Shown in pieces: positions 23,346 to 35,900 of a DNA stretch of 64,000 nucleotides. Each line of letters starts with the position of its first letter. The first letter of the stretch is position 1. The notes below the pieces were generated by a model that did not search any database, had not been told where the DNA came from, and saw only the letters and a program-made list of their open reading frames with translations. The position numbers and the translations under genes were made by a program. Origin of the DNA: Catonia carolina (lineage: Eukaryota; Arthropoda; Insecta; Hemiptera; Achilidae); assembly GCA_035578175.1 (NCBI GenBank), contig JAQMRL010000001.1:53591553-53655552 (forward strand), in the 5' to 3' direction.

Positions 23346-23589
23346 AGTTCTTAAAAAAAAAAAAAAAAAACATATACAATATTCACCAAACGGGAGAGTC
23401 ATTATAAAAGTTGACAAATCATGGACATTTTACTGTAGAAATTACATTAAAAAAATTTCATCTATTGCTTTAAATTTGATAAACCAATTATTCTGTCTAG
23501 CATTAAAAATTGCTTTGTATAAAAAAAGCTTTGGATTATAATAGAAATGTCACTACATTTTACGAAGTGGTCACTTCATTGTTCAAGAG

Positions 23590-24302
23590 ACTTGATGCTG
23601 CATTGCAATTTCAGCAATTTTTCGATGATGAGAGAGACAAGTTTATTTGACCAAATACTGAGCAGAGACGACATGGATGCCCGAATCTAAAAGACAGAGT
23701 ATGGTGTGGAAAGGAAAGGAGGAGCCAAAACCAAAAAAAAAGTGAAAGCTATGGAATCTGTTGGAAAAGTCATGGCAACGGTCTTTTGAAGGGGTTGTTG
23801 TTGATTGATTACCTGCCCCATGGGACCATGATCACAGCTGCTTGTTATAGTGAGGTGTTGGAAAAACTCAGAAAGACGATTCAAAATAAAAGGAGGGAAA
23901 GTTGACAAAAACAGATTTTTTTGTTCCACGACAACGCTCCCTGCATGCTGCTCATCAGACTCAAGACCTGCTTGAGGAGTTTCGATGGGATGTTCTCGGA
24001 CATCCGCCTTACTCCCCTGACTTTGCACAAAGTGACTTCCACCTGTTTCCGCAGCTGAAGCAACATCTTAGAGGAAGACACTTCACAAACGAGGATAATT
24101 TGAAACAAGAAGTTAAAAGATGGGTATGCCGGCAGAGTGGTATGACACTGGATTGAAAAAACTTTCACCACGGTACCAAAAATTTATTGAAAAACAATGT
24201 GATTACGTAGAAAAATAAATTTAATATGTACTTTCTGAAAAAATTTTTACTTTTATTTATTTTAAAAAAAGAAGTGTAACTTACTTTTGAGACACCCTTC
24301 AT
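23590..24302 (+). pseudogene. Second mariner family, 5'-truncated copy
   Basis: The C-terminal two thirds of a different mariner transposase survive in three frames: QSMVWKGKEEP-like remains near 23700, VGKVMATVF then a stop, EVLEKLRKTIQNKRR, then FHDNAP in one frame and HAAHQTQDLLEEFRWDVLGH PPYSPDFAQSDFHLFPQLKQ in another. It ends in CDYVEK. The end at about 24270-24302 (AAGTGTAACTTACTTTTGAG, then ACACCCTTC) looks like its right TIR. No left TIR or HTH region is present. It lies 65 bases beyond the STRAD poly(A) signal. Confidence 0.8.
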
Positions 24303-24366
24303 AATAATTAAAAAAAACTTAATAGAAAAAAATGTAATAAATTGCACATCTTTTGTAAAAAAATAC

Positions 24367-24372
24367 TTTATT
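24367..24372 (-). terminator. Polyadenylation signal of STRAD
   Basis: AATAAA on the minus strand, 38 bases after the STRAD stop codon. Confidence 0.6.
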
Positions 24373-24409
24373 TTAAGGTCTAATCACAAATTTTTCAGTC
24401 TAAATATAA

Positions 24410-25567
24410 TCAAAATTGCCACTCAAAATCTGACAAATCCTGTTCTTTTAAAATATCCTGTTGTGAAATATTTACTGACACATCAAGATTTAAAATAAAA
24501 TTTGTATCTGAAACGGTTATTGCAGGAGCAATTAATTCAGAAAATATCACTTTCTTTTTGATTATTTTATTAAAAAGCAATGGGTGTGTCAACAACATTT
24601 CAGCACTAGGACGTTCTACAGGATTGAACTGACAACACAGATCTTTAAAATCATGTAAATTTTTGGAAAATGTTCTTATAGAGTAGTCATATTTATAAGT
24701 GTTAAAGGATTCTTGATCAAGGCTATTTTCTAAATAATCAATGGTAGATTTATCATAAATATATGGTACATTGTCATTAAGTTTGTCCATTAACATTACC
24801 CTCGGGCGAACGTTTAAATAAGGAGCAACACCATTTGCTATTTCACACAGAGTAATCCCTAAGCTATAAATGTCTGACTTTTCATTATAACCACAACGAT
24901 TTTGTTTCAAAATTTCAGGACTAATCCATTTTAAATTTGTTACAGAATAAGGAGGAAATTCATAGACTTGTTGAACCTCATTCATATCATTTTTCCAAAA
25001 TTGTCTCATATATGCGTAACGGAAACCAGTGATTTTAGCACGGCCATTATGGCCAATAAGGATATGACTTGCCTTTATAGATCTGTGTATTATCCCTTTT
25101 ATATGAATAAACTCTAATGCCTGAAGCACATCTTTTAAAATTATTATTATAATTTTCTCAGGAAGTCCATAGTGAAAATATCTTGTAATAATATCTAAAC
25201 ATGATCCATATTCTAATAATGGAAGAACCAACACAATCTCATTTCCAGTCACAAAAGAAATATATAACGAAACTAAAAATGGATTCTTTAACTTATTCAT
25301 AACCATTACTTCGTGCTGAATCAATTTTATTTCATCGGAAGATAATTTTTCAACATTGTATCGTTTTATTGCCACTGATTTTTCTGAGTTAGTATAGTTT
25401 CCAAGACAAACTTGGGTGAAAGGCATTGAACTTTTTCCAATGACAGAAACTATTTTATACAGTTTCATATCTGGAAGAAAAGTAACAGGTACTTCACTTT
25501 CATACAAATCAGAATTTTTTAAATATTTCATAGTTTTTTCATCAAAATCTAACAATGTGGAACTCAT
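24410..25567 (-). CDS. STRADA: STRAD (STE20-related adaptor) pseudokinase, single exon
   Basis: STRAD is a catalytically dead STE20-like kinase that binds LKB1/STK11 and MO25 and holds LKB1 in its active cytoplasmic form. The ORF encodes 385 aa from the ATG at 25567 (a frame-open GTG lies just before it). The kinase fold spans about residues 36-332. The catalytic loop HRD is HRS (161-163, IIHRSIKASHIL), and DFG is replaced by GFR (ITGFRY, 179-184), the hallmarks of STRAD. ISPE (215-218) and SDIYSLGITLCEIANG (231-246) match the STRAD C-lobe. The C-terminus ends FEWQF, corresponding to the W-x-F MO25-binding tail (human WEF). VAIK keeps Lys68, which vertebrate STRADA has lost. No intron interrupts it; whether it is the native gene or an old retrocopy cannot be decided here, but the frame is fully open. 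Confidence 0.9.
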   Translation of the reverse strand: MSSTLLDFDEKTMKYLKNSDLYESEVPVTFLPDMKLYKIVSVIGKSSMPFTQVCLGNYTNSEKSVAIKRYNVEKLSSDEIKLIQHEVMVMNKLKNPFLVSLYISFVTGNEIVLVLPLLEYGSCLDIITRYFHYGLPEKIIIIILKDVLQALEFIHIKGIIHRSIKASHILIGHNGRAKITGFRYAYMRQFWKNDMNEVQQVYEFPPYSVTNLKWISPEILKQNRCGYNEKSDIYSLGITLCEIANGVAPYLNVRPRVMLMDKLNDNVPYIYDKSTIDYLENSLDQESFNTYKYDYSIRTFSKNLHDFKDLCCQFNPVERPSAEMLLTHPLLFNKIIKKKVIFSELIAPAITVSDTNFILNLDVSVNISQQDILKEQDLSDFEWQF

Positions 25568-26129
25568 CACTTGAAACTGTTTACATGTACGAAGTGAACA
25601 AAATTTTTTAATACTTACTAGCAGTAATGAACATTTACTCTCAAATTATTTCACTGAATTAAATCCACTCAAGTTTTATGACGTAATGTAAACAATACAA
25701 AAATATTCTATTTTAAAATCAGCTGATATTTATTTTTTCATTTTTATGTTTAAGCAGTTATTAATATGAAGTTAAGTGACTTTGGCCTTTGGGACAACCT
25801 AATCAGTCAGCTGGTAGAAAGGTCAGTATTATTTGTTATGTAACAACAGTTGGGTAAGTGACTTAGTATGGTTAGCAGCTGACAGCCATTTGCGAACAAA
25901 CTCTACTGGGTGTCCCTGTTCAAATTCATCCCTAATCCACATTAAAAATGCAGCAATCAAATTGAGTGGTCAATAATGTACAGTTCCTGATGATAATAAA
26001 AGCAAAAAAGTGACTTTTCTAGATAATTATTTTTATTGAGTAAAATCTATTTTTTGTCATCCTGCCTACTTAATGTATGCATTACTTAAGGTAATGATAT
26101 GAGATGATGTACAAATGATAAAATAAAGA

Positions 26130-26200
26130 ACCTATCTGGGAATCAAACCCAGTTACAATAACGTATTCAATTTATACTTAGTGCCAAAGCATTTATGACA
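26130..26200 (-). repeat. tRNA-derived SINE fragment
   Basis: On the minus strand GGGTTTGATTCCCAGATAGG is a good B box, with a weak A-box region about 60 bases upstream. Apart from this and the repeats listed, 25568-29226 shows no gene. A short ATG-led frame at 25768 with a possible donor is too weak to call. Confidence 0.35.
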
Positions 26201-27354
26201 AATTGGTAATTTATCATTTTTGAGGACAGGACCAGTGGGTAAAGTCTATGTACTTTTTTTCTAGTACCTATTGTATTGTGAGGATTTTCTGACCCCCAGA
26301 TATGTACGTTGAGGTTTTACTTTCATATTATATTAAGGTGAAATGTTGATTCTTCCCTGAATAAGGTATGGTAAAGAAAGTCTTCAAAATTTTGTTTAAT
26401 TTGCCAAAGTGGCACACAAACCATATTCTACAAGCTTTAGAGCATGCATCAGCTGTAAACAATAGGGATGCAGTTGTATTTCCTTAAAACCTTCCCCACA
26501 GAATTCACTGGAATCGCTAATTCATGGCTAGCCTAACTCATGAGTTTCCTGGGACTACAAACGAAAGACCCTTGCATATTCAACATTGTATTTGTACACA
26601 CTCAATCGTTTAGTTTACTTTTCTTTACAAATAAAATCAGTGGTTTCAAACAGTTTATACCATCTACAAAATGTTATTTTCACTGGTAATCACAATAGAA
26701 CGCCTGATTAACAGTAATTGCAGATCCTTACTGGTTGCATCTTTACTGGCTGCTATCTTTGCAGCTTAGCACTTTTAAGCATAATGTATAGGAAACAGTT
26801 TATAAGCTTGTGCACAGTTAAAACTGTTTGAGTAGCTCTTAAAGTAAAGAAAGTAAAGTAAGTTTGAGTAGCTCTTAAAATCAATAAACTTGAAAGAACT
26901 TATGATAAAATAACAGAAAAAATGTAATATAATAAATCTACATTACCAGTAAGTCTAATAGGACAAAAGTAAGTATGATCAGTCCTCACATAACAGGGCA
27001 ATTTCTTGCTTTAAGTCGCACAAAGAATGGGCATCTGAAAACAAAATAGTTCCACTTTACAAATCTTTTTTATTGTTACAGTAATAAAACTAATTTTATT
27101 TTTTTGAATATTTGAAAACTGTAATGTCTCTATCATAAATACTCTATGATTTCAAAGTTGTGAAAAACATATTCTAAATTTTTGTGGCTGCACAGTACGA
27201 TATAGTTTTAGTATTTGTGGTCAAGATTGAATATTCAACAGTGGTTACTGATATTCTAATGGCAGTACATTTTAATCACACCTTTTCAGTCATCTAAAAT
27301 AATTAATTGTTCTTATACTTATTGTAATTTAAAAAAAGTAATAATAATAATAAA

Positions 27355-27640
27355 ATCCAGTGGGTTGGTCTAGTGGTAAAGTTACTGCCATGAATCAGCT
27401 GTTTAACAGCTGATTTTCAGAGACAAAGATTCCTAGTAAAAGTATTTACTTTAATATTGATTAGAATACTAGACAGAGGTTACTGGTGTACTTTGATGGT
27501 TGGGGTTCAATTAACCATACTCTCCCAGGAATGGTTGGCTTGAGTCTGTATAAGACTTTACTTCATTTACATATCATATTCATCTCATTGGGTCAAGGGG
27601 TTGCTTATTGTTCTTAAATTGAACAGATTACAACGTATAG
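27355..27640 (+). repeat. tRNA-derived SINE, family 1, copy b
   Basis: The A box TTGGTCTAGTGGTAAAGTTA fits the pol III consensus. The body CTGTTTAACAGCTGATTTTC, TGTACTTTGATGGT and TCATCTCATTGGGTCA is shared with the copies at 23050 and 40200, and all end in a TTGCTTATTGTTCTTAAAT(T/C)GAACAGATTACAA-type tail. Confidence 0.75.
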
Positions 27641-29226
27641 GCATTAAGGACTAAAAAAAGAGTAAAATAACTCATATGAAACATATCTAATACAAAATAA
27701 CTTAAAAATCGCTTGTTTTTCATCATTACACATGTTTGAAGCCCATATCAAAACGAAAAGATAGGAATTTGGGCTATGTGTATCATAAATTGTTCTGGCT
27801 GCTAGGAAGATATTCATGTTCAGGTTCCAATAAAGTCCTGCTTTAAAGCAGATGCTAAAGCAAGTCTGGACATATACTATGCAACTCTGCAGATGTATCA
27901 AACAAAGCAACATAAATACAAAAAATATATATTATATAGGCTAAGTAAAACCACCAAATTGTTCAGGAAGAGGTTTTCTGAAAACTTAATTAATTCAAAG
28001 CACAATAAAAGCAATACAGAATACAGTTTGTAAATATTAGAAACTAGCAATAAAAATGGAGAAGTTGATATATTGGAAAAGTTTTATATACATATAAATT
28101 TATAAAAGTTTAAATTAATAAAATATGTAAACAGAGTACAAAAACAGTGACCTGATTAGGTTGCCAGAACTGACTTAGTAAATTTTAAATAATGAAAAAA
28201 ATAGATAAAATCATGCCAGTAATTGTCAGGACCTACAAATGAGGTTTACATCTCTGAAAAAATAAAAATGTAATAAATGTTTCCATTGTGTAATTTTAAG
28301 TACACAATTAAAACAAATAAGTACAAACTCAAATACTTCCCAAGTACTTCTCAAATGGTAAATGTTCTTACTTCAGTATTATTTGGGTGGGTTTTAATAC
28401 TTTTATTAATAATAAAATAAATACAATAAAATGGTTCCAAAGCAGGGTGCTAAGTACTCCGGTTTATCAGAAACAACTAACTCCACAAAGCCTGTGAATG
28501 GACTTAGTCTCCACTGTAATACAGAGGTTTGCACAAAAACGTGAGGAAAGACTTCAGCACTATGACAACGTTGAAACAATCCAATGTTTGATAACATTGA
28601 TCTGGTGTAAAATCTTAAAAGGAAGTAACAATTTGACCTAGTGTATTGTCAGTGTAAGTTTAAAAGCAAAGAAAGTGTTAGTGGGTGATCAAAATGTCTG
28701 TAAAAATCTAAGTGCACAAAAAAGTGTAGTGTACATAATACTAGAAAATAAACTGTAGAGATTCTGCTAAGCATCTCTTCAGTAGTAACTGTAAATAATA
28801 GTTTAGGTAATAATAAAATGACTCATTAGTCTTATGATCAGATCATAATAAATAGTAAAAAAAAAATCTAAATGCCAATATGAATGATGAAAAAGCAGAA
28901 GTCTTCTCTAATCTAACGGATTTAATAATAAATAATTTTAATTAAAATTGAAGTTTTATGAACCTGAGCTGTTCTTAAAACTGTTAAATTTATTACGAGT
29001 TATTATATTACTTAATGTTAATAATTACTGTTAAATTTTATTGATATTTCTTATATGAATTATGATCGCTTTAAATTTGCAATAGTGATGCTGTTTACAT
29101 TTATTATTAATTCAAAAAATAAATCAATAGCATTTACAGCTTTGAAAAATATGCTATCTGATGAATATACTAAAATAATAAGTTTGTGTTCAATTAATTA
29201 AAAGTATTACCATTAGAATAAATTAG

Positions 29227-29367
29227 CTAAGGACTACTTTCTTCTTCTTCCATTAGTTGGTCCCTTCTATTTTGACTATTCTGGAGAGCAATTGTTTGCC
29301 AGTGTGCCCTGTTTTGCCTAACTCCATCAACCAATGGTTTCAAAGGTTCAGACAGATCTGCAAATGC
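29227..29367 (-). CDS. Pde11: PDE11 coding exon 20 (last)
   Basis: Residues 941-986, [37 protein letters not shown], then an acidic EEEESSP tail and TAG. The tail after the catalytic domain is much shorter than in Drosophila PDE11. Confidence 0.93.
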   Translation of the reverse strand, partial: AFADLSEPLKPLVDGVRQNRAHWQTIALQNSQNRRDQLMEEEESSP

Positions 29368-32300
29368 CTGAAACAAAATATTATTTTTATTACCTTACAT
29401 TCAAAAATATTCATTCTTGTTGTTTAGGTCAACAGCCGAAAGGCTGGTTTGAACCTCTAGAGGTTTTACTAAGTAAAAAACAAGGAGTGAGGTGGTTTAC
29501 TACTGCCTTCCTCACTGAATGGAAAAGTATGCTTTTCAGCATGCCAGCCCCTCTAAAAAGCACCCACTTTCCACCCTGCAAATAACACTTTCACTTCATT
29601 CACTACAGGGTCTGGCTGTATAGTGAAATTCAATACTCTCAGAGAAGACAACTCTGACTAGTGTCTTTTACACCTCTACCTCTTCTGTTCTTAAATAGTT
29701 CAGTCATATAACTGGCTGACTATGTGATAAGAAACAGAACTATTTTTTGTAGCCCTGGAACCAACAGATCGAGTGCAATAAATTTAACACTCCATTTGTC
29801 CGTTCCATTCGTAAAACTACTTTAATTTTTAACTTGAATATGAATGTAACAAAAAACCCAATTCAAGAGTTTTATTTCAAAACAAAATGGTTTTACAAAA
29901 AAAAAATGAAATCTCATGAAACGGCATGAGAGTTCTGAGATTTCTGGGTTAGAGGAGTGAGCTTGTAATTAATTATTACAACAATTTTTATGCATGTTTA
30001 TTCTAGCAGAACAATTTTTCCCTGCTACCAATACATTGAAAAATTATTCACACAAAATCACAAAATTGTGATGTGAGTAGTTTAACTTTTACAGATATTC
30101 TGGGTGATTTATGAAAACAAAACTTTTCCATTACAAAACTGGAAACATTAAAAAAAATTTAGTAAACCTTCAATACCTACAGGTTTTAAACTTTTTTTTT
30201 TAAACTTCAACTTTTAAATCTCTTGAGTAGAATAAGAGAAATTATCCATCATATCCTAAAAAGCATATATGGATAATACCTGTGTGACTTATTTTTCGTG
30301 GAGATCTAATATCCTAAAAATTCACTCTTTCAGAAGAGGCAACAATTGAATTTTAATTACTTTCCTTGCTTTCATCATAGATTTTTAATGTACTTAGTTA
30401 ACATGAAAACACAACATACAATTAAAGAATTTATGTGTAAGAATTTTTATGTACAAATTTGTAGATTAACTCACTTCGTAAATAGGAAGACAGATAGAAT
30501 CGATAAATTCGACTTGCATCGAAGGTAATTGGTCCTCTTTTTCTCTATTCATGATATCCTGAAAAAATAACCAAAATTTAATAAACATTCATTTTAATAA
30601 AGTTTATCTATGTATATGACAACTTCTTTTTAACTCTCTTACGTACTCCATCCATTGTCAACATGAACAGTAATGGAGACACTTCCCTACCTCAGACCAC
30701 TTTCCATTGCAAACCACTCTGACTGACCCACTCGTCTTCACACAGCTCTTACTTTCCTAGCACACACATCCTTTACTATCTGCACTCTCTAATTTCCAAC
30801 ATCTCTTTCTTCTAGCTCACTCCATATTACCCCTCTATCTTTGCTGTTGTATGCCTTCACTACATCTAAAAATACATTGCCATACTTTTATGGTATAAAA
30901 GTCTGAATCCCATTTGTTCCTCTTCTAGACCTGTTTAAATATTTGAAAGACCTGACTAATATTTAAAAGATATTTTAATTATTATTAAAACCAGTTACTT
31001 CCATGTAATTAATCAATGAAAACTTTCAGAATCATAACTGGATATCAAATATGGTTGAAAACAATATTTTGGTAACTTTTTAAAATGTAAATATCTTGCT
31101 TAAAAATACTGACTAAATAAATCATCAAGTAAAATAATGAACAACACAAAACAAAACCTTTACAGTGGCACCATTAAAAATTTAACTCAATTATTTTGTT
31201 TTTTACTTTGCAATATCTTGTTACTACTTCACCAAATTTCATTATCAGATTTTTTTGCAGAATCCTAAAAGTGTCCTCATTACAACCATGTAAAAATTGT
31301 TAATGTTTGGTAGAACTCTGTATTTATGGACAAACAGAATCTCCATTTAAAATACATTGAACTAGATTTATTGTTTTAAATTGATAATATTTTTAGAGTT
31401 AAGGAGAAATTAATGAAACCAAACATTAGATTTTCTGGTTAGCCAAATTAATAAAAAGAATTTCCAAGTTTACCAAAAAAATCAATTCACCAAAGAAACA
31501 AAATAAGTAGCTCATTATTCTAAATACACAACATAATAAAAAAATTAAAAACTTACAATAGGAGTAATATTTAGTTCTTGTCGTTCAATATCTCCTTGTT
31601 CAAAGAATTCACTTGTCACAAGTTCAGCCACCTGCATAAACAATAAAAGAAAGATATTGAGGAAAAATATACAGAATAAACTTCTTTGTTACTACCATAC
31701 CAAAAAAAAACCAATAATTAACATAATTTAAAAAAATCTGGTGTGAAACACACACACAACTTTCTCTTGCCAATGCAAATAATTAACAATAAACCTAACA
31801 TTATTAATAAAATATTAGAAATAAACAAAAAACTAACCTCAAAAACATAACCTTATTTTAATCATGAGTGAATGATGCAAAATGAAAATCAACCTCAGTT
31901 TGGCTTAGAAATACGGAAAATCACTCTTTCTCTCTAAACTAGGCTCTGTAGAGAAAAATGCTTTAAATAAAAGTTGTAGATCTTTTAATTAAATTATACA
32001 CTTTTGTCGTAAAATGCATACTAAGGCCGAAATCTTAAAAAAATCAATTTTTCACACATTTTCGTGAGAAAAAAAACAGAAAATCGCAAATTACCGCTAA
32101 ACTAAGCGTTATACAAAAAATTGTTTGAAATAAAAGTTGTAGAATTTTCAATTCTCTACAACTTTTATTATATAAAGTTTTGCGCTAAAATGCATATTAA
32201 AGCTGTAATCTTAAAAAAACAACGTTTTTACGTGAAAACAGCCTCACCCAGAATTTCAGCAAACATGACGCCTACCCTATCTTGTAGAGAATAAAAAATT

Positions 32301-32498
32301 GAGTAAACCAGGCGATTTTAAAAAAAATCGTAGGACCAGTTTTTGAGAAAATCGCAAAAAAGTGAAAAATTACACGAATAAACTACCACTTCCGGTTGAC
32401 CGATTTTGATGAAAATGTTCGTGTCGAGTCCGGTAGTGGTACGTAACTTAAGTTTCAAGTTTCAAGTTTGTACGATGTTCCGTTCTTGAGATATTCTG

Positions 32499-32533
<35 letters not shown>

Positions 32534-32960
32534 CAATCGCTAAAAACATGTTTTTTGGGTTCAGGGGGTCTGAAAACGTATAGATCCGGTGAAAACTCGA
32601 TTTCGAAAAATCGACATGAAAACAATACTTTCCTTCCTATATATTCATATAGGCAAGAGAAAGTAAAAATAATAACTGCAAAAATGTTTAATTCGTTTAA
32701 TTTAAACAATTTTAGAATGTAATTAGTAACATTTTCTTCCTAAGTATTAAAGTGAATTTTTTATTGCAATTAATTTTCAGAAAAGGATATATGGTAAAAT
32801 CCATTTATTGTATTTTTGGAAAATGCTTTCGCTTAAAACAAACATTTTTATTTTTACTGTAATGACATTAAAAGCCACCATAATAATAAAAACTGTCACC
32901 TACCAGCTTTCACCACTACATCTTCCAGGAGTAGAAATCAAAATTATGTTGACCCCATTC

Positions 32961-32991
<31 letters not shown>

Positions 32992-35900
32992 CGTAAAGAA
33001 CGGAAACTGCACAGCGTTTTTGAAATAGATCTCTTTTTATGTTCAAGTAGGTAAGAATGTTCTTAATGATTTCAAAAAAACATAAAAGTTGACGAGTGTT
33101 GCTTTATGATGAATCATCATCATATGCAAAGCTTATTATGATTCTTTGAAACAATTAATGGATTATTTAGAGCCTAAGTCAATAGAGTGAAATACATATG
33201 TATTATTTTATTAATATATTTTATGATGACTTTAAAAATATTGGTTTTTTTTTATTTAGGAATATTTTAGAAACACTCTATGAAAAAATGACAATATTAC
33301 ACTTTATTACAAATAGGAATATCTCCTGAATGGAAATGATAGAACAATTCTGTTTTATTCCTATGAAATAGTGTGCTAAGACGTAATATTTAAACAGTTC
33401 TACCAAAAAAGAGCAATGTGACCATACTGCCCATATTTCTCACCTACCATCCTAACTGCATAATTTTAAAATTTTGGTAAAAAAAATATTTGTTGATGTT
33501 TATCCCTGTACTATGCTGCTGACAAGAATTTATTTATTCATTTACTTATTTTAAAAACGGGTTAAATAAATACAATATACTTTGCAGCCGGTTCAGTAAC
33601 GTTACCAATTAAGTATATAGCAGATAAAACCACATTTACCCTTTTTTCAATTTGCCAAGGTTTAGTGATTGCAGCCAGATCACAAACAGTCATGGTCATC
33701 CCTCTTAACAATTCCCGATGATCTTCTTGCCTCCAGTTATATGCAGATGTTCTCACTAAATTTAAAAATGCACCTCTTTTCCTGTTAAAAAATATACACG
33801 GTATACATTAATATAAATTTCAGGACTAGATTATTAAACAATAACTAACAATATTTAAAAAATGTAACAAGCAATAAAAAAATCTAGTGTGAAACAACCG
33901 CACAACTTTCTTTTGCCAATATAAATAATGAAAAATATAACCTAACTTTAATCATGAGTGAATGATGCTAAATGGGAATCAACCACTGTTGGACTTTGAT
34001 ATTTTGATGAAAAAATACAGAACTAAGTGCCAAGGAAGACAGTGTAAGAAAACTTGTCCTTTTTTTAAATTTTCTACAACTTTGATTACTTACGCTTTGC
34101 TAAAACTTGGTCACAATATAAAAAGATTTTAAAAAAATATTTCCAAGACAGCACAGCCCCCACAAATTTCAGCAGGCATGCCGCTTACTTTATCTTGTGC
34201 ACACAAAAATGTAGTAAATGAGGTGATTTTAAAAAAACCATAGGTGCCCTTTTTGAGAAAATTCCAAAAAGTGAAATATTGCATGAATAAACTACTACTT
34301 CTGGTTGACAGATTTTGATGAAAATTTTAATGTCGGATCCCCTCATGGTACCTAACTTAAGTTCCAAGGTTCAACTTCTTACTAACTGTTCTTGAGATAT
34401 TATGTCTACACACACACACATGCCCGCGCGCCTGCACACATACATACACACACAGACCTATCAGTAAAAGATTTTTTTTGAGTTCATAGGATCAGAAAAC
34501 AAATATTTCTGATGAAAACTCAATTTCAAAAAATTGGCATGAAAACAATACTTTCTTTCCCAGCATTTAACGTAGGGAATGCTAAAAGAATAATAAGTAC
34601 TGAAATATAATATAAATCTATATGTATAGTACAAGGCGATGATGTTTGAATTGTGTTGTTAAAATGTTCTATCATTTTAAAATCTTGCCTCACTTGTCCC
34701 AAAATAACAAAACTTACAGAAAGTAGAAATATCTTCCTTCTTATTACCTTAACAATAGCATTAAACAACAATTTATTTACTTAAAATACTAAGCAGCATA
34801 AGGAGACCTAAGAACAAAAGTAACATTCACTTCAAGTAGAATTGAAATAAAAATAATAAATAATATAATAACGAAAAATAAAAAACGTAGAATACTACTT
34901 TTAAAGTTGGGTAATGACAAACTGGAGCAGGTAAGTACGCTCACATTGAGATCCAGGTGTTACTAAAATATTTTTCTATATTTAGCAAATTTCTACAAAT
35001 TTGTTTTTTTTTAGTTTCTCTGACTTTTCAAAACTAGGTACACCTACTGTCTGTCTATAATTTGATGGCCTGCCGCAGAGAGGAGCAGAATCGGCATGCT
35101 ACTAGCCTTCTCACTAACATTTCATTATGTACTACTACTAACTATTTTTTTTTTTTTTTTTTTTTTGTTTAACGTCCGACTGTTTTGCAAATTGCTGCTA
35201 ATGCAGACGGTACTACTAACTAGTACACTGGAATTGGTACATAACGAAGTCTTATTGAGAAGGCTAGTAGCGGGCCGATTCTGCTCCTATCTGCGGCAGG
35301 CCATCAAGTTATAGACAGACAGTATTATGTAGATTATATGATCTACAATGCAGATTCATGAAACTGTAATAATATTTTTCATATCAGTGTTGAGTAACTT
35401 CTGGGAACTCTTAACATTATTAATGTTTACAAAATCTGACCCACGTGAAATAGACAGCTAGATCTGTAGATAGGATTGCGTCTTCCAAAACTTTTATTAC
35501 TCTTGAATACTCGTCAGGTGATAAATTTCCAAGGATCTGATTTCCCTGTAAAAACCAAATAACAATAAAATTTTTAAAAACTAGTACAAATAAATAGTAC
35601 ACATCTGCACAAAAGAAATAATGTCATACAGATTGTACCTGATTAGATCAATATCAACTGCATTAAGTGTTAGTTCTGATATAGTAAAATTGTTAGACCC
35701 CACCCTGGAACCAAAACAAGGAATTCTGCTTTGTAATCTAGCATACCACTATGCCACAGAAGTTGTGTAAAAGTGATCACTTAAAAACTGTCATAACAAT
35801 TTTTTAAATTACACTACGGTACCTCTTGATTTAATACATAATTTTATTTACAGTTTATTTAAATAGGATAATTGAGTTTTAATTTAACATGTTGAGGCCA

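Noticed and set aside
25768..25830. Short ATG-led plus-strand frame (MKLSDFGLWDNLISQLVER) followed by a possible GTCAGT donor, divergent from STRAD
   Set aside because: No continuation exon, no recognisable family, and the donor is weak.
32500..32722. Open frames with His-Thr or Val-Cys dipeptide runs on either strand
   Set aside because: They are translations of the (CA)15 tract inside a repeat.
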